From: Solidesulfovibrio magneticus RS-1
GTDB taxonomy: Bacteria; Desulfobacterota; Desulfovibrionia; Desulfovibrionales; Desulfovibrionaceae
NCBI RefSeq assembly: GCF_000010665.1
Contig: NC_012796.1
Coordinates: forward strand, 3,625,501 to 3,689,500
Direction: 5' to 3'
DNA length: 64,000 nucleotides
The notes beneath the pieces are model-generated. The model saw nothing but the letters and a program-made list of their open reading frames with translations. It searched no databases and was not told the DNA's origin. The translations under genes and the position numbers were made by a program. Numbering within the stretch: position 1 is the stretch's first letter; each line of letters begins with the position of its first letter. This document shows positions 53,098-62,676 of the stretch, piece after piece.

Positions 53098-53593
53098 CGA
53101 GTTCTCTACACGCGGGCAAAATGCCCTCCCTGATTTGCCTTGTGCTCATAGAAAACGCAACGAAGAATTCACAGCCGCATTCCTAACGCAAAAGGACCCC
53201 GTGCACATAGTGGGCAACACAGAGCATTGTCATTCCTGATGAACCACCTCGGCACAGCGCGCAGCCCTCTGCGCATTGGGTAACGCCTCGCCAACCCCTG
53301 ATTTTCCGGCTCATTTCGCCCCTGCGGCCCGGCCCGCCCCGGCATCCCAAAACTTCAAATTTCGACGGATCCGACACATCCTGCTGAAATTACTTACGAT
53401 CAGCGTGAAATCAGCGTTCAAATTCGTTCAAATTCGTTCAACACACCGAAATAACATATGAAACACAGAACGCGCCGCCGGGCCGGGAAAACCTGGTGGA
53501 CAATACGGGTGGATGGGGGACCGGATGACAGGGGGATTTGGGATTGCGGATAAATCGGGGCCGCCAACGATGCCAACAGGCATAGCCCGCTGA
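53098..53593. repeat. Attachment-proximal noncoding region with repeat
   Basis: The stretch 53100-53220 matches 19210-19320. A diverged repeat with head GCGCAGCCCTCTGCGC lies at about 53257-53460. No gene is seen. Confidence 0.6.
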
Positions 53594-53633
53594 AAAACGA
53601 AAAAGGGGCCAGGACCATCGGTCCTAACCCCTT
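53594..53633 (-). terminator. Terminator of tRNA-Thr
   Basis: AAGGGGTTAGGAC pairs with GTCCTGGCCCCTT around 5 nt, then TTTCGTTTTT on the minus strand. Confidence 0.85.
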
Positions 53634-53640
53634 GAAATCA

Positions 53641-53716
53641 TGGAGCCAGCATGGAGACTCGAACTCCAGACCTGCTGATTACGAATCAGCTGCTCTACCA
53701 ACTGAGCTATGCTGGC
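53641..53716 (-). tRNA. tRNA-Thr (anticodon CGU)
   Basis: The 76-nt cloverleaf on the minus strand has acceptor stem GCCAGCA with TGCTGGC, encoded CCA, D-arm GCTCAGTTGGTAGAGC, anticodon loop TTCGTAA giving CGU (reads ACG), and T-arm with GTTCGAGTC. Its 3' half is repeated at 19702-19746, so it is the integration site of the islands. The gene stays complete because the element brings the same 3' sequence. Confidence 0.95.
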
Positions 53717-53856
53717 GAATGTGTGGAAAGGCTTGATACACGCGACATTCAGGGGCGTCAAGGGGTTTCGGCGACCGGCCAAAACTGGCCATCACTGGTC
53801 ACTATTGACCGCGCTTTGCGGTCATAAGCGCGTATCTCCAGCCAAGTCCATCGCCA

Positions 53857-53886
53857 CAAAAAGCCCGACAGGAATTCCCGCCGGGC
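53857..53886 (-). terminator. Terminator of the chromosomal MucR-like gene
   Basis: GCCCGGC pairs with TGTCGGGC (one bulge or wobble) on the minus strand, then TTTTT. Confidence 0.75.
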
Positions 53887-53894
53887 GAGGCAGC

Positions 53895-54308
53895 CTATTT
53901 CGCGCCGCCCTTGACGCGCTTTTCCCAAAGCCTCATTTCCTTCATCTTCTTGCGGCGCTCACGCTGCAATTCCTTGCACACCAGCGGCATGCCCTTGGGA
54001 TAGCCCCACTTCGTGCGGTATTCCTCCGGGGTCAGCCCGAATTTCGCCAGATGTTTTTTGGTCAGGATCTTGAACGACTTGCCCGACTCCAAGCAAATGA
54101 TACTGCGCTCGCGAACCGCCTTCTTGGGATCCACCGCCGGAGTCGCGGCGACTTCCTCGGCAGCAGCCAGACTCGGACCAGCGGACACAAGCCCCCGAAT
54201 ATCATCAGTCAGGCGGCGAACCATGGAAGTAATCTCTTCCTCGGACATATTGCGCACGCTCGCCTGAGCCTTTACGATCTCCAAAGCCTCTTTCAAAAAG
54301 TCATCCAT
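53895..54308 (-). CDS. Chromosomal MucR/Ros-like regulator with degenerate finger
   Basis: The 137-aa GC-rich gene is upstream of the tRNA, outside the element. It has CLESGKSFKILTKKHLAKFG: the second Cys is Ser and the last His is Phe, so at most two of the four zinc ligands remain. LTPEEYRTKWGY and the basic tail are kept. Some members of the Ros/MucR family fold without zinc. It is most similar to 44152-44559. GAGGGTTACTT precedes the ATG. Confidence 0.85.
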   Translation of the reverse strand: MDDFLKEALEIVKAQASVRNMSEEEITSMVRRLTDDIRGLVSAGPSLAAAEEVAATPAVDPKKAVRERSIICLESGKSFKILTKKHLAKFGLTPEEYRTKWGYPKGMPLVCKELQRERRKKMKEMRLWEKRVKGGAK

Positions 54309-54651
54309 AAGTAACCCTCACTTTATTCTCCGAGGCCTACGCCGGCACAGCTTTCATGTCTACTAAATTATTGTTCATGCTTGCCTTCGCCATGGCGGAC
54401 ATGAAACAAACGCAGCCGGCCAAGCACAGATCCGTAAACAAACACCGAAGATCATTTCCCGCAATCCGCCATCTAAGAAATGAATTCAACACGAAGAAGC
54501 GCGGCCCAGATTCGACCACGATAACCATGTACTGAAAAAAAAGACGAACCGGCGACACACGACCAAAAGCAACTTGGCGAAAGAACCCGAGGGCAGCGAG
54601 ATCCTTCCGCCAAGTCGCTCCATCCCTCAAAAAAAGGGATGCCCTAAAAAG
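54309..54651. other. Intergenic stretch
   Basis: No gene can be supported. A short inverted repeat CATCCCT...AGGGATG with an A/T-rich loop at about 54625-54642 may belong to the end of the EAL-like gene. Confidence 0.35.
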
Positions 54652-55371
54652 CTAGGGCCAATATCCCGTATTCGGAATAACACCGGCCGTATCACGCTTC
54701 CAGACGCCCTGTGCGTAGCGGACGCCGAGTCGTTTGAGGGCAAGTTTGTAGCTGCTGCATTCCACGCCGGCAACAGCGACATCCATCAGTAAGTTGTCGG
54801 CAAATTGCACCAGCGAGGACATGGCTTCCGAACGCTTCGCTTCATCCCAATGCCAGGGAAGCTGGCGCGGCGTAACCCGTAAAATATCCGCCGGCAACAA
54901 CTCCATAAAGCGAGCCGGCGGATTGTCGAGGTCGAAATTGTCGAGCAGCACCCGGACACCGCGCCGCTTGGCCGTGAGCAGCACGTCGAGGCTGCGCGCC
55001 GGATCGGCCATAAGCACGCTCACATCGTACATGGCGATGATCCGCTCCGGCATAACTCCAAGCGACAAGCCCAGATTGCCGCCGGCTTGCTGATGGTCGC
55101 CCCGCAGCAGATACGCCGCAGGTTCACGCAACTCCCGCCCCCAGGCGGCTAGGGCATCCCCCTCACCGGGGGCGGCCCCGATCGCCGGAAGAAGCGACGC
55201 TTCCTCATGGCGCGAACCCAACATGCTGGCGGCCTCGATGCCGGCCACGCCGCCATCGCCAAGATCGACCAGAGCTCGAAAATAGAGGTCCTGCCGCACA
55301 ACGCCAGCATCCTCCCTCAGGGCTCGAACTCCCCGCACGACCAGTCCTATTTGATCAAATGTCTGCGCCAT
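54652..55371 (-). CDS. Degenerate EAL-domain protein
   Basis: The 239-aa protein has the outline of an EAL c-di-GMP phosphodiesterase domain: LLDNFDLDNPPARFMELLPA recalls the DDFG region, and VAVAGVECSSYKLALKRLGV with QGVW recalls the GVET...QGY end. The EAL signature itself and several metal-binding acids are missing, so it is probably a non-catalytic sensor or protein-binding domain. The ATG at 55369-55371 with GAGG about 9 nt upstream is favoured. It is outside the island, divergent from mtaB. Confidence 0.6.
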   Translation of the reverse strand: MAQTFDQIGLVVRGVRALREDAGVVRQDLYFRALVDLGDGGVAGIEAASMLGSRHEEASLLPAIGAAPGEGDALAAWGRELREPAAYLLRGDHQQAGGNLGLSLGVMPERIIAMYDVSVLMADPARSLDVLLTAKRRGVRVLLDNFDLDNPPARFMELLPADILRVTPRQLPWHWDEAKRSEAMSSLVQFADNLLMDVAVAGVECSSYKLALKRLGVRYAQGVWKRDTAGVIPNTGYWP

Positions 55372-55524
55372 GGCACCCATCCTCAAGAATGACACAACTC
55401 TTACAAAAAACGTTCCACAATTATTTTCAACAAAAACAGCACACTACAAGAATAAGCATGTCCTTTTTTCAGGACTTTACCCCAAATTATCCTGTTTATC
55501 CCAAATACAGGACTACGCTGCACC

Positions 55525-56869
55525 ATGGACCCCGACCTCGCCCTTTGCTATGCCCCGCCCATGCCGCACACATCACCACGCCGTTTCTGGCTCGCCACCC
55601 TGGGCTGCAAGGTCAATCAGTACGAGGCCCGGGCCCTGGCCGAGGCCTTTGCCGCCAAGGGCTGGAGCCCGGCACCATCCCCGGCTGACGCCGACCGCAT
55701 CGTGCTCATTTCCTGCGCCGTCACCGCCAGGGCCGAATCCGAAAGCCGCCGCCTGGCCCGGGCACTTATCCGCGAAGCCAAGCCCGGAACCGAAGTCGCG
55801 GCCACAGGCTGCGCCGCCGCTGTCCACCCAGAGGCCTTCGCCGCCCTGGGGGCCGTGCCCATGCCCGACAAGGATCGGCTGGCGGCCGCCTCTGACACGC
55901 TGGCCCCTTGCCCGCCTCGCCCCGGCGACCACTTTCCGAATCTGGCCGTCGCCGGCTATGACCGGGCCAGGGCCTTGCTTAAAATCCAGGACGGCTGCTC
56001 CCACGGCTGCACTTATTGCATCGTGCCGGCTGCCCGGGGGCCGTCGGTGTCCCGGCCCTACCCCGCCATCCTGGCTGAAGCCCGCCGACTGCTGGACGCC
56101 GGCCATGCCGAACTGGGGCTCACCGGCATCAACCTCGGCCATTTCGGCCCGGACCTCGCCCCGCCCATGAGCTTCTGGCGGCTGGTGGCCGATCTGGAGC
56201 GTGACCTGCTGGCCAGCCACGGTCCGGCCTTCCGCCTGCGCCTGGGCTCCCTGGACCCGGCCATGCTGGACGCCGAGGGCCTGGCCGTCCTGGGCGAAAG
56301 CCGCCGTGTCTGCCGCCATTTGCACATCTCGCTGCAAAGCGCCGATCCGGGCGTGCTGGGCGCCATGAACCGCCGCCCGAATGATGCAGACGCCGTGTCC
56401 TTTTTTGTAGACAAACTCGGTATGAAATGGGGCCGCATGGCCCTGGGCCTGGATCTTCTGGCCGGATTTCCCGGCGAAGCCGACACCGCCCACGCCGCAA
56501 CAGCCGCGTTCTTGACCCGGCTGCCGGTCAGTTATGCCCATGTATTCCCCTATTCGCGCCGCCCGGGCACACCGGCCGCGACCATGGCCGGACAGCTGCC
56601 CAAGGAAATCAAAACGCGCCGGGCAGCCGAGCTGCGACGTACCGCCGAGGACAAGGCCCGGGCGTTCTTGACCCGCCTTGCCACCGAAGATCGGCTGGAG
56701 GTGGCTGTCGAGTGCGCCGATCCGGCCGCCGGTTCCTGCGGGCGCTACGTGGACTGCCGTTTTGTCGATGCCCCCCCCCCTGACGCCCGGCGGTCTGGTC
56801 GCGGCCCGGCCGGTGGGCCTCGACGGCGACAGCCTGCTGGTGGCCGTCCTGCCCCAGGAGGCCAGATGA
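55525..56869 (+). CDS. mtaB: MtaB-like tRNA methylthiotransferase, frameshifted near the end
   Basis: This radical SAM methylthiotransferase has the N-terminal UPF0004 cluster (Cys28 in TLGCKVNQYEA, Cys64 in ISCAVTA, Cys96 in ATGCAA) and a radical SAM cluster Cys158-x3-Cys162-x2-Cys165 (CSHGCTYC). MtaB adds methylthio to t6A37 of tRNAs. At 56771-56780 a run of ten C shifts the frame. With nine C the protein would continue LTPGGLVAARPVGLDGDSLL and stop at 56869, overlapping the next start by ATGA. As written, the frame runs through into the DUF4416 gene. The start is uncertain (55525 or 55561). Confidence 0.82.
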
Positions 56870-57444
56870 GCCGCCCCCGGGAACCCCGGCCGGGCAAACT
56901 CATGGTTTCGTGCCTGTCCGCGGAATCAGACCGGCTCTGGCCTGGGGTGCTTTGCGCCCTGCAAGACCTCTTCGGCCCGGCCGAGCTGGTCTGCCCGGCC
57001 CTGCCCTTTGACCACACGGCCTATTATAATGAAGAGCTGGGCTCGCCCATCGTGCGCCGGTTGGCCGCCTTTGCCCGGCCCTATCCCCTGGACGGACTCG
57101 TCGCGGCCAAGCTGGCCACCAATGCCCTGGAGGACCGTTTGGCCCGACCGGACGGCTCGCGCCGGGTCAATCTCGACCCGGGGCTTGTCACCTGCGAACG
57201 GCTCGTGTTGGCAACGGGCAAGAATTTCACCCACCGCGTCTACCTCGCCCAGGGAATATTCGCTGACTTGACTCTTGTTTTTCAGGGCGGGTCCTGGCAA
57301 ATCCTGCCCTGGACGTTTCCCGACTACGCCGCGCCGGAGATGCTCGCCATCCTCACCGACATCCGTGCCCGCTGCCGCCGCGATCTGCGCGAAGGGGCCG
57401 TCCTTCACCCTTTCTCCAAGGAGCTTCCATGCCCAAGAGCATGA
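56866..57444 (+). CDS. DUF4416 family protein
   Basis: The 192-aa protein starts MSRPREPRPGKLMVSCLSAE and has the family features DHTAYYNEELGSPIVR, RRVNLDPGL and TLVFQGGSWQILPWTFPDYA. The DUF4416 family is typical of delta-proteobacteria and relatives; its function is unknown. The ATG overlaps the TGA of the corrected mtaB frame and its end overlaps yicC, so it is inside a tight operon. Confidence 0.85.
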   Translation: MSRPREPRPGKLMVSCLSAESDRLWPGVLCALQDLFGPAELVCPALPFDHTAYYNEELGSPIVRRLAAFARPYPLDGLVAAKLATNALEDRLARPDGSRRVNLDPGLVTCERLVLATGKNFTHRVYLAQGIFADLTLVFQGGSWQILPWTFPDYAAPEMLAILTDIRARCRRDLREGAVLHPFSKELPCPRA

Positions 57445-58310
57445 CCGGATACGGCAAAAGCCGCATCGAATCCGACACCTTCACCCAGGTCTGGGAAGTA
57501 CGGGCCGTCAACAGCCGTTTTCTCGACCTCAAATGGCGGTTGCCGCTGTTTTTGCGCCCCAGCGAAGCGGCCCTGGAGCGCGTGGTGCGCGAGGCCGTGG
57601 CCCGGGGACGGGTGGAAATCCACCTGGAATTCACCCCCACCCGGGTGGACATGTGGAAGGCCAGCTTCAACACCGGCTTGGCCGGGGCCATGCTCGACGA
57701 GCTGGCCGCGTTTGCCGCCCACAAGGGCGTGCCCTTCGCCCCGGACATAAGCCGCATGATCGGCATTTCCCACCTCTGGCAGGAAGAGGCCGTGGACCCC
57801 GATCCCGAGCTTTTCGCCAAGCTGGCCTCCGGCCTGCGCCAGGCTCTGGTCGATTTCAACGACGCCCGCGCCCGCGAGGGACGCAACCTGGCCGACGACC
57901 TGCTGACCCGCTTGGGCCGGCTCAAGGACTGGCAAGCGGCCATCGAGGCCGGTGCGCCGGCGGTCGTGGCCGAGCGCACCGAGCAGCTCGTAGCCCGCAT
58001 CACCGCCCTGCTGGAAAAAGTCGGGGTCGAACCCACCCAGGACCGTCTGCTTCAGGAAACCGCCATCCTGGCCGACAAGCTCGACGTTTCCGAGGAGATG
58101 ACGCGTCTTTCCGGCCACCTCGCCCGTCTGGAGGGGCTTTTGCGCCAGGGCGGCGAGATCGGCAAGAAGCTCGACTTCCTCATCCAGGAAGCCTTCCGCG
58201 AGATCAACACCTGCGGCAACAAGGCCCAGAACCTCGACATCAGCCGGCTGGTGGTCGACTTCAAGGCCGAGCTGGAGAAATGCCGCGAGCAGGTGCAAAA
58301 TATCGAGTAG
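57429..58310 (+). CDS. yicC: YicC/YloC-family endoribonuclease
   Basis: The 293-aa protein has the N-terminal signature MPKSMTGYGK, EVRAVNSRFLDLKWRLP, and the C-terminal DUF1732 part (GEIGKKLDFLIQEAFREINT, CGNKAQN). YicC proteins are ribonucleases that help degrade RNAs such as small regulators. It lies upstream of the DUF370 gene and gmk, an order conserved in many bacteria. Confidence 0.95.
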   Translation: MPKSMTGYGKSRIESDTFTQVWEVRAVNSRFLDLKWRLPLFLRPSEAALERVVREAVARGRVEIHLEFTPTRVDMWKASFNTGLAGAMLDELAAFAAHKGVPFAPDISRMIGISHLWQEEAVDPDPELFAKLASGLRQALVDFNDARAREGRNLADDLLTRLGRLKDWQAAIEAGAPAVVAERTEQLVARITALLEKVGVEPTQDRLLQETAILADKLDVSEEMTRLSGHLARLEGLLRQGGEIGKKLDFLIQEAFREINTCGNKAQNLDISRLVVDFKAELEKCREQVQNIE

Positions 58311-58406
58311 GCGGCCGGGCTTTCCTTTGCCGCCGTTTCCGGTATGCTGGCCGCGACGCGCCCCCGGCGTCGCGGCTTTTTCGTCGACAAAAAGCTCAGG
58401 TGAGGC

Positions 58407-58667
58407 ATGGCCCAAGGACTGCTCAACATCGGTTTTGGCAACTACGTCGCCGCCTCGCGGGTGACGGCCATCGTCAACCCGGCCTCTTCGCCCATGCGCC
58501 GCCTGCGCGAGGAAGCCCGGGCCGAGCGTCGCCTCATCGACGCCACCCAGGGCCGCAAGACCCGCTCCATCATCATCACCGACTCCAACCACGTCATCTT
58601 GTCGGGCATCCAGGCCGAAACCCTGGGAACCCGCTTCGAAGCCCAGGAGGAAGACCATGCCGGCTAG
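58407..58667 (+). CDS. DUF370/RemA-family regulator
   Basis: The 86-aa protein starts with [20 protein letters not shown] and has [20 protein letters not shown], the DUF370 signature. RemA of Bacillus is a DNA-binding regulator of biofilm genes; the role in this group is not known. It overlaps gmk by 11 nt and follows yicC, as is usual. Confidence 0.93.
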   Translation: MAQGLLNIGFGNYVAASRVTAIVNPASSPMRRLREEARAERRLIDATQGRKTRSIIITDSNHVILSGIQAETLGTRFEAQEEDHAG

Positions 58668-59289
58668 ACGTTTAGGCATGTTTCTGGTCATTTGCGCTCC
58701 TTCCGGAGCCGGCAAGTCCACCCTGATCAAAAAACTGTGCGCCGAGTTTCCGGCCATCAGTTTCTCGGTCTCGGCCACCACCCGCGCCCCGCGTCAGGGG
58801 GAACGGCCCGGCATCGACTACCATTTCCTGTCCCGGGAAGAGTTCCTCGCCTGGCGCGAGGCCGGCAAGCTGGCCGAATGGGCCGAGGTCCACGGCAACT
58901 TTTACGGCACGCCCATCGCCCCGGTGAAGGACGCCTTGGCCGCCGGGCGCGACATCCTGTTTGACATCGACGTCCAGGGCGCGGACCAGTTGCGCGACAG
59001 CCTTGGCCGCGACGGGGCCTATATCTATATCCTGCCGCCGTCCCGGGCCGAGCTCTACCGCCGCCTGTCCGGCCGGGGCACGGATTCCCCGGAAGTGGTG
59101 GCCAAGCGCCTGGCCGCCGCCCAGGGCGAACTGGCCCAGGCCCCGCTCTTCGACTACTGGGTGGAAAACGCCGAACTGGACGCCGCCTACGGCGACTTGA
59201 AGGCCATCTATCTGGCCGAGCGCCGCCGGCCGGGACGCCATCCCGATTTTCTGGGCGAACTCCTGGCCCAGTGGGAAGCGGCCGTTTGA
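58657..59289 (+). CDS. gmk: Guanylate kinase
   Basis: The 210-aa enzyme phosphorylates GMP or dGMP with ATP. The P-loop is APSGAGKST at 14-22, the GMP-binding part includes [20 protein letters not shown], and FDIDVQGA is the second nucleotide motif. GGAGGAAGACC precedes the ATG. It is essential in purine nucleotide supply and belongs to the yicC operon. Confidence 0.97.
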   Translation: MPARRLGMFLVICAPSGAGKSTLIKKLCAEFPAISFSVSATTRAPRQGERPGIDYHFLSREEFLAWREAGKLAEWAEVHGNFYGTPIAPVKDALAAGRDILFDIDVQGADQLRDSLGRDGAYIYILPPSRAELYRRLSGRGTDSPEVVAKRLAAAQGELAQAPLFDYWVENAELDAAYGDLKAIYLAERRRPGRHPDFLGELLAQWEAAV

Positions 59290-59376
59290 CGCCTCCCGAA
59301 TCAGACCTGCGGCGTTGACCGGTTTCCCTGTTCCCTGATAGAGATGCGTAAACAGGATCGTCACAAAGCATAAGCC

Positions 59377-60267
59377 ATGAGCCAAAAGACTCCGGAATCC
59401 CACGATGCCGCGACCGCTCCCGCGCGCGAACGCATCAAGGGCATCTTCTCCACCCAGGCCATCCAGAAGGTCGGCACGGGCACGACGACCCGCCGCACCA
59501 TCCAGAAGATGTACTGGTTCGTGGAAGAAGACGACAAGCATGTCCTGGAGATCCAGCCGCTCAACAAAAATTACGTGCCGTCCGGCCCCAAGCGCAACAT
59601 CAGCCTGGACGAATTGCTGGAAAAGTTCTCCCCCGAGCCGGAGTTCTACGTCTCCACGGTGTATCCACGCCTGCGCGAACTCAACATGGTCATCCAGAAG
59701 GGCGAGCGCCACCGTGAAAAGGGCGAGACGTTTTGCGCCGAACTGGAATTCGGCCAGGCGCTGGCCGTGGACGAGGACAACGTCCGTGCCAACTTCGGCC
59801 TGGGACTCACCTACCTTGACCGGGGCGAGGCCAACAAGGCCGACGACATCTTCCAGCGGCTGGTTCGCCTGGACGCTGCCTTTGAGAAAAGCCACAAGCA
59901 CCTGTTCAATGAATTCGGCATCAATCTGCGCAAGAACAAGATGACCGACCAGGCCCTGGAGTATTACCGCCGGGCCGAGGAACTCTCGATTCGCGACGAC
60001 AATCTCATGTTCAACATCGCCCGGGCCTTTTTCGACAAAAAGCAATACGCCCAGACCATGGAGTATCTGCAAAAGGCCCTGGAGCTCAATCCCGACCAGG
60101 CCGAGGCCCGCAAATTCGCCGAATTCCTCATTGCCAAGGGTCTGGCCAAGGCCGAACTGCCGGCGGCCTCATTGCCCCTTGGCGCATCCCCGACCGACGA
60201 TGCGGCCGCTGCCCGGGCCGTCGGCGTCACCATGGACACCGAGCCCTTGACCGACGAGGCCGGCTGA
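59377..60267 (+). CDS. Tetratricopeptide-repeat protein
   Basis: The 296-aa soluble protein has an N-terminal region of about 110 aa without known domain (RRTIQKMYWFVEEDDKHVLE) and three to four TPR motifs over about 115-250, such as NVRANFGLGLTYLDRGEANK and NLMFNIARAFFDKKQYAQTM. TPRs bind proteins. It is on the same strand as gmk, 87 nt downstream. Confidence 0.85.
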   Translation: MSQKTPESHDAATAPARERIKGIFSTQAIQKVGTGTTTRRTIQKMYWFVEEDDKHVLEIQPLNKNYVPSGPKRNISLDELLEKFSPEPEFYVSTVYPRLRELNMVIQKGERHREKGETFCAELEFGQALAVDEDNVRANFGLGLTYLDRGEANKADDIFQRLVRLDAAFEKSHKHLFNEFGINLRKNKMTDQALEYYRRAEELSIRDDNLMFNIARAFFDKKQYAQTMEYLQKALELNPDQAEARKFAEFLIAKGLAKAELPAASLPLGASPTDDAAAARAVGVTMDTEPLTDEAG

Positions 60268-60701
60268 CGTTTTCCGGGCTGCCGCCACCAGGCCGGTCCG
60301 ATGACGGCGCTGGGCCGCAGTTCCCGCAGGTGACGCGCCGACTTGGCGGCGGAACGCGGTGCGCCTGCCTTGACCTCGCCGCGCGCGGCGCTTGCGCCTT
60401 GAGCGTCCTGCCCAGTGGGACGCGCCTTGTTGGGGCCGCCTTCCCGTGCCGCTCCTGCAAAACCGACAGCCTCACCGGGACAACACGTCTTATGGCGTCG
60501 TGTACTACGACAAACACCACTTGCGTTCTTCGGCATGGACACATAACCCGCCCTTGATACGCGCTCTCCGCGCGGAACGTCGCCCTGCCCTGCCGCCGTC
60601 CCGGCGACGCCATGGCCGCCCAACTTGAAAAACAATCCCGGCGACGGCAGGCCCCTTGGCTGCCGGCTCGCGCCGCTTGTCCCGTTTTCCCGGAGGACCC
60701 C
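60268..60701. other. Intergenic stretch upstream of recJ
   Basis: GC-rich, without a gene that I can support; frames here overlap on both strands as is common at this composition. A frame from 60612 continues into recJ but a better start is at 60702. Confidence 0.4.
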
Positions 60702-62402
60702 TTGCCCAAGAAATGGATATTCCCCGCCCCCCTGGCCGACGCCGGCCGCATCGCGGCCGTGGCCGACGGCCTGGGCGTGTCCCAGCCCATTGCCGCCCTG
60801 CTCGCCACGCGCGGCTACGACACGGCCGAGGCCATGGACCGCTACCTGTCGCCAGGCCTGCGCCATCTCATGCGTCCGGCCGACATCCCGGGCCTGGAAA
60901 CGGCCGTCGGCGTCATCGTCCGGGCCGTGGCCGCCGGCCAGACCCTGGCCATCTGGGGCGACTACGACGTGGACGGCATCACCGGCACGGCGCTTCTGCT
61001 CGATTTCTTTCGGGAGCGCGGCCTAAGCCCCCTTTACCGGCTGCCGGTGCGGGCCGAGGAAGGCTACGGCCTCAACATCGGCGGCATCGAGGAACTGGCC
61101 GCGGCCGGGGCCGAGGTGCTCATCACCGTGGACTGCGGCATCACCGCCGTGGCCGAGGTGGCTCGGGCCAAGGAACTGGGGCTTTCGGTGGTGGTCACCG
61201 ACCACCACCTGCCGGGCGAGGAGCTGCCGCCGGCCGACGCCGTGGTCGATCCCAAGCTGGGCGACGGCCCGGGCAACGACCTGGCCGGAGTCGGGGTGGC
61301 CTTTTTCCTGGCCGCCGCCCTCAGCCGCGCCCTGCCCGGCGACCCCGGCGACGTCCGCCGGCTGCTTGACCTCGTGGCGCTTGGCACCCTGGCCGACGTG
61401 GTGCCCCTTGGCGGCCAAAACCGCATTCTTGCCAAAAACGGCATGTTGCTTTTGGCCGAAGCCCGCCGGCCCGGCGTGTATGCCTTAAAGGAAGTGGCCG
61501 GCCAAAATCCCAAGGCGACGCTTGGCGCGTCCCAGATCACCTTCGGCCTGGCCCCGCGCATCAACGCCGCCGGCCGCATGGGCCGACCCGACGCCGCCCT
61601 GGAGCTGCTCCTGGCCCCGGACCTGGAGACCGCCCGGCCCCTGGCCGCCGACCTCGACGCCGAAAACACCCGCCGCCGGGCCGAGGAGGACGCCATCCAG
61701 GCCGAGGCGCTACGTCAAGCCGAGGCCGCCCCGGACCACTTCGGCCTGACCCTTTTCGCCCCCCACTGGCACCAGGGCGTCATCGGCATCGTGGCCTCCC
61801 GGGTGGCCGAGGCCCGCTACCGGCCAACGCTTATCCTCACGGCCGATCCAGCCAAGGGCCGGCTCAAGGGCTCGGGCCGCTCCATCCCGGAATGCGACCT
61901 GCACGGCCTTCTCTGCGACATCGCCGACAGCCTGCTCGCTTTCGGCGGCCACAAGCAAGCGGCAGGATTCTCCATAGATCCCGACAAACTTGGCGAGGTG
62001 TCGCGGCGCTTCAACGAGGCGGCGGCGGCGGCCCTGGGCCATGCGGTTCCGACGCCGAGCCTGCGCCTGGACGGCGAGCTGGCCTTTGGCGAAATCAGCT
62101 CCACCCTGGTGCGCGAGTTGGCCCTGCTCGAGCCCTTTGGCTGCGGCAATCCCGAGCCGGCCTTTGCCTCGCCGCCGGTGACGGTGCAAGCCCGGCGGGC
62201 CTTTGGGGAAAACCATGTGGCCCTGACCCTGCGCGATCCGGCCGCCGGGGTGACGTTTAAGGGCAAGGCCTGGCGCATGGCCGCCCAAATCGGCCAGGAG
62301 ACGGCCGGCCGCACAGTGCGCGTGGCCTATTCGCCCAAGATCACCTACTTTTCCGGCATCCCGGAGATCGAGCTGCGGCTGCGCGACCTGGGGCCGGCCT
62401 GA
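60702..62402 (+). CDS. recJ: Single-strand-specific exonuclease RecJ
   Basis: The 566-aa DHH-family exonuclease degrades single-stranded DNA 5' to 3' in recombination and repair. Motifs are WGDYDVDGITGTALLL (motif I), DCGIT, VVTDHHLPGEELP (DHH), DLVALGTLADVVPL (motif IV), and SFGGHKQAAGFSI in the DHHA1 domain, then an OB-like end. A TTG at 60702 after GGAGGACCCC gives the usual N-terminus PKKWIF; an ATG at 60612 would add 30 residues without similarity. Confidence 0.95.
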   Translation: MPKKWIFPAPLADAGRIAAVADGLGVSQPIAALLATRGYDTAEAMDRYLSPGLRHLMRPADIPGLETAVGVIVRAVAAGQTLAIWGDYDVDGITGTALLLDFFRERGLSPLYRLPVRAEEGYGLNIGGIEELAAAGAEVLITVDCGITAVAEVARAKELGLSVVVTDHHLPGEELPPADAVVDPKLGDGPGNDLAGVGVAFFLAAALSRALPGDPGDVRRLLDLVALGTLADVVPLGGQNRILAKNGMLLLAEARRPGVYALKEVAGQNPKATLGASQITFGLAPRINAAGRMGRPDAALELLLAPDLETARPLAADLDAENTRRRAEEDAIQAEALRQAEAAPDHFGLTLFAPHWHQGVIGIVASRVAEARYRPTLILTADPAKGRLKGSGRSIPECDLHGLLCDIADSLLAFGGHKQAAGFSIDPDKLGEVSRRFNEAAAAALGHAVPTPSLRLDGELAFGEISSTLVRELALLEPFGCGNPEPAFASPPVTVQARRAFGENHVALTLRDPAAGVTFKGKAWRMAAQIGQETAGRTVRVAYSPKITYFSGIPEIELRLRDLGPA

Positions 62403-62676
62403 TCGGACTTGTCAGATTGCACTACTTGCCATTGAAATGCAGCGAGTTAAGCACGATCTGCCATGGCCCCTCCCCCCGCAGGCCGCGTCGGATGCCGTGG
62501 TTCCTGGCGGCCACGGGCTTGCGTAAAAAAATTTTGACTCGCGTAAAAAAACGCCCCATTTTGTCTTGCCAAGAAGTAATGGATAACATTATTGCTAAAC
62601 CAAGTCGGCGGGACGCCACCCGTCGACGGCGTCGGACACCGTTTAACGCCAACTGTTTATTTTCAGGAGGAAGGTT

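Noticed and set aside
57405-58781. Long minus-strand frames opposite yicC, gmk, the TPR gene and recJ
   Set aside because: They are mirror frames of high-GC coding sequence and do not resemble proteins.
60612-60701. N-terminal extension of RecJ from an upstream ATG
   Set aside because: The extra 30 residues do not look like RecJ, and a TTG at 60702 has a strong ribosome site and the usual N-terminus.
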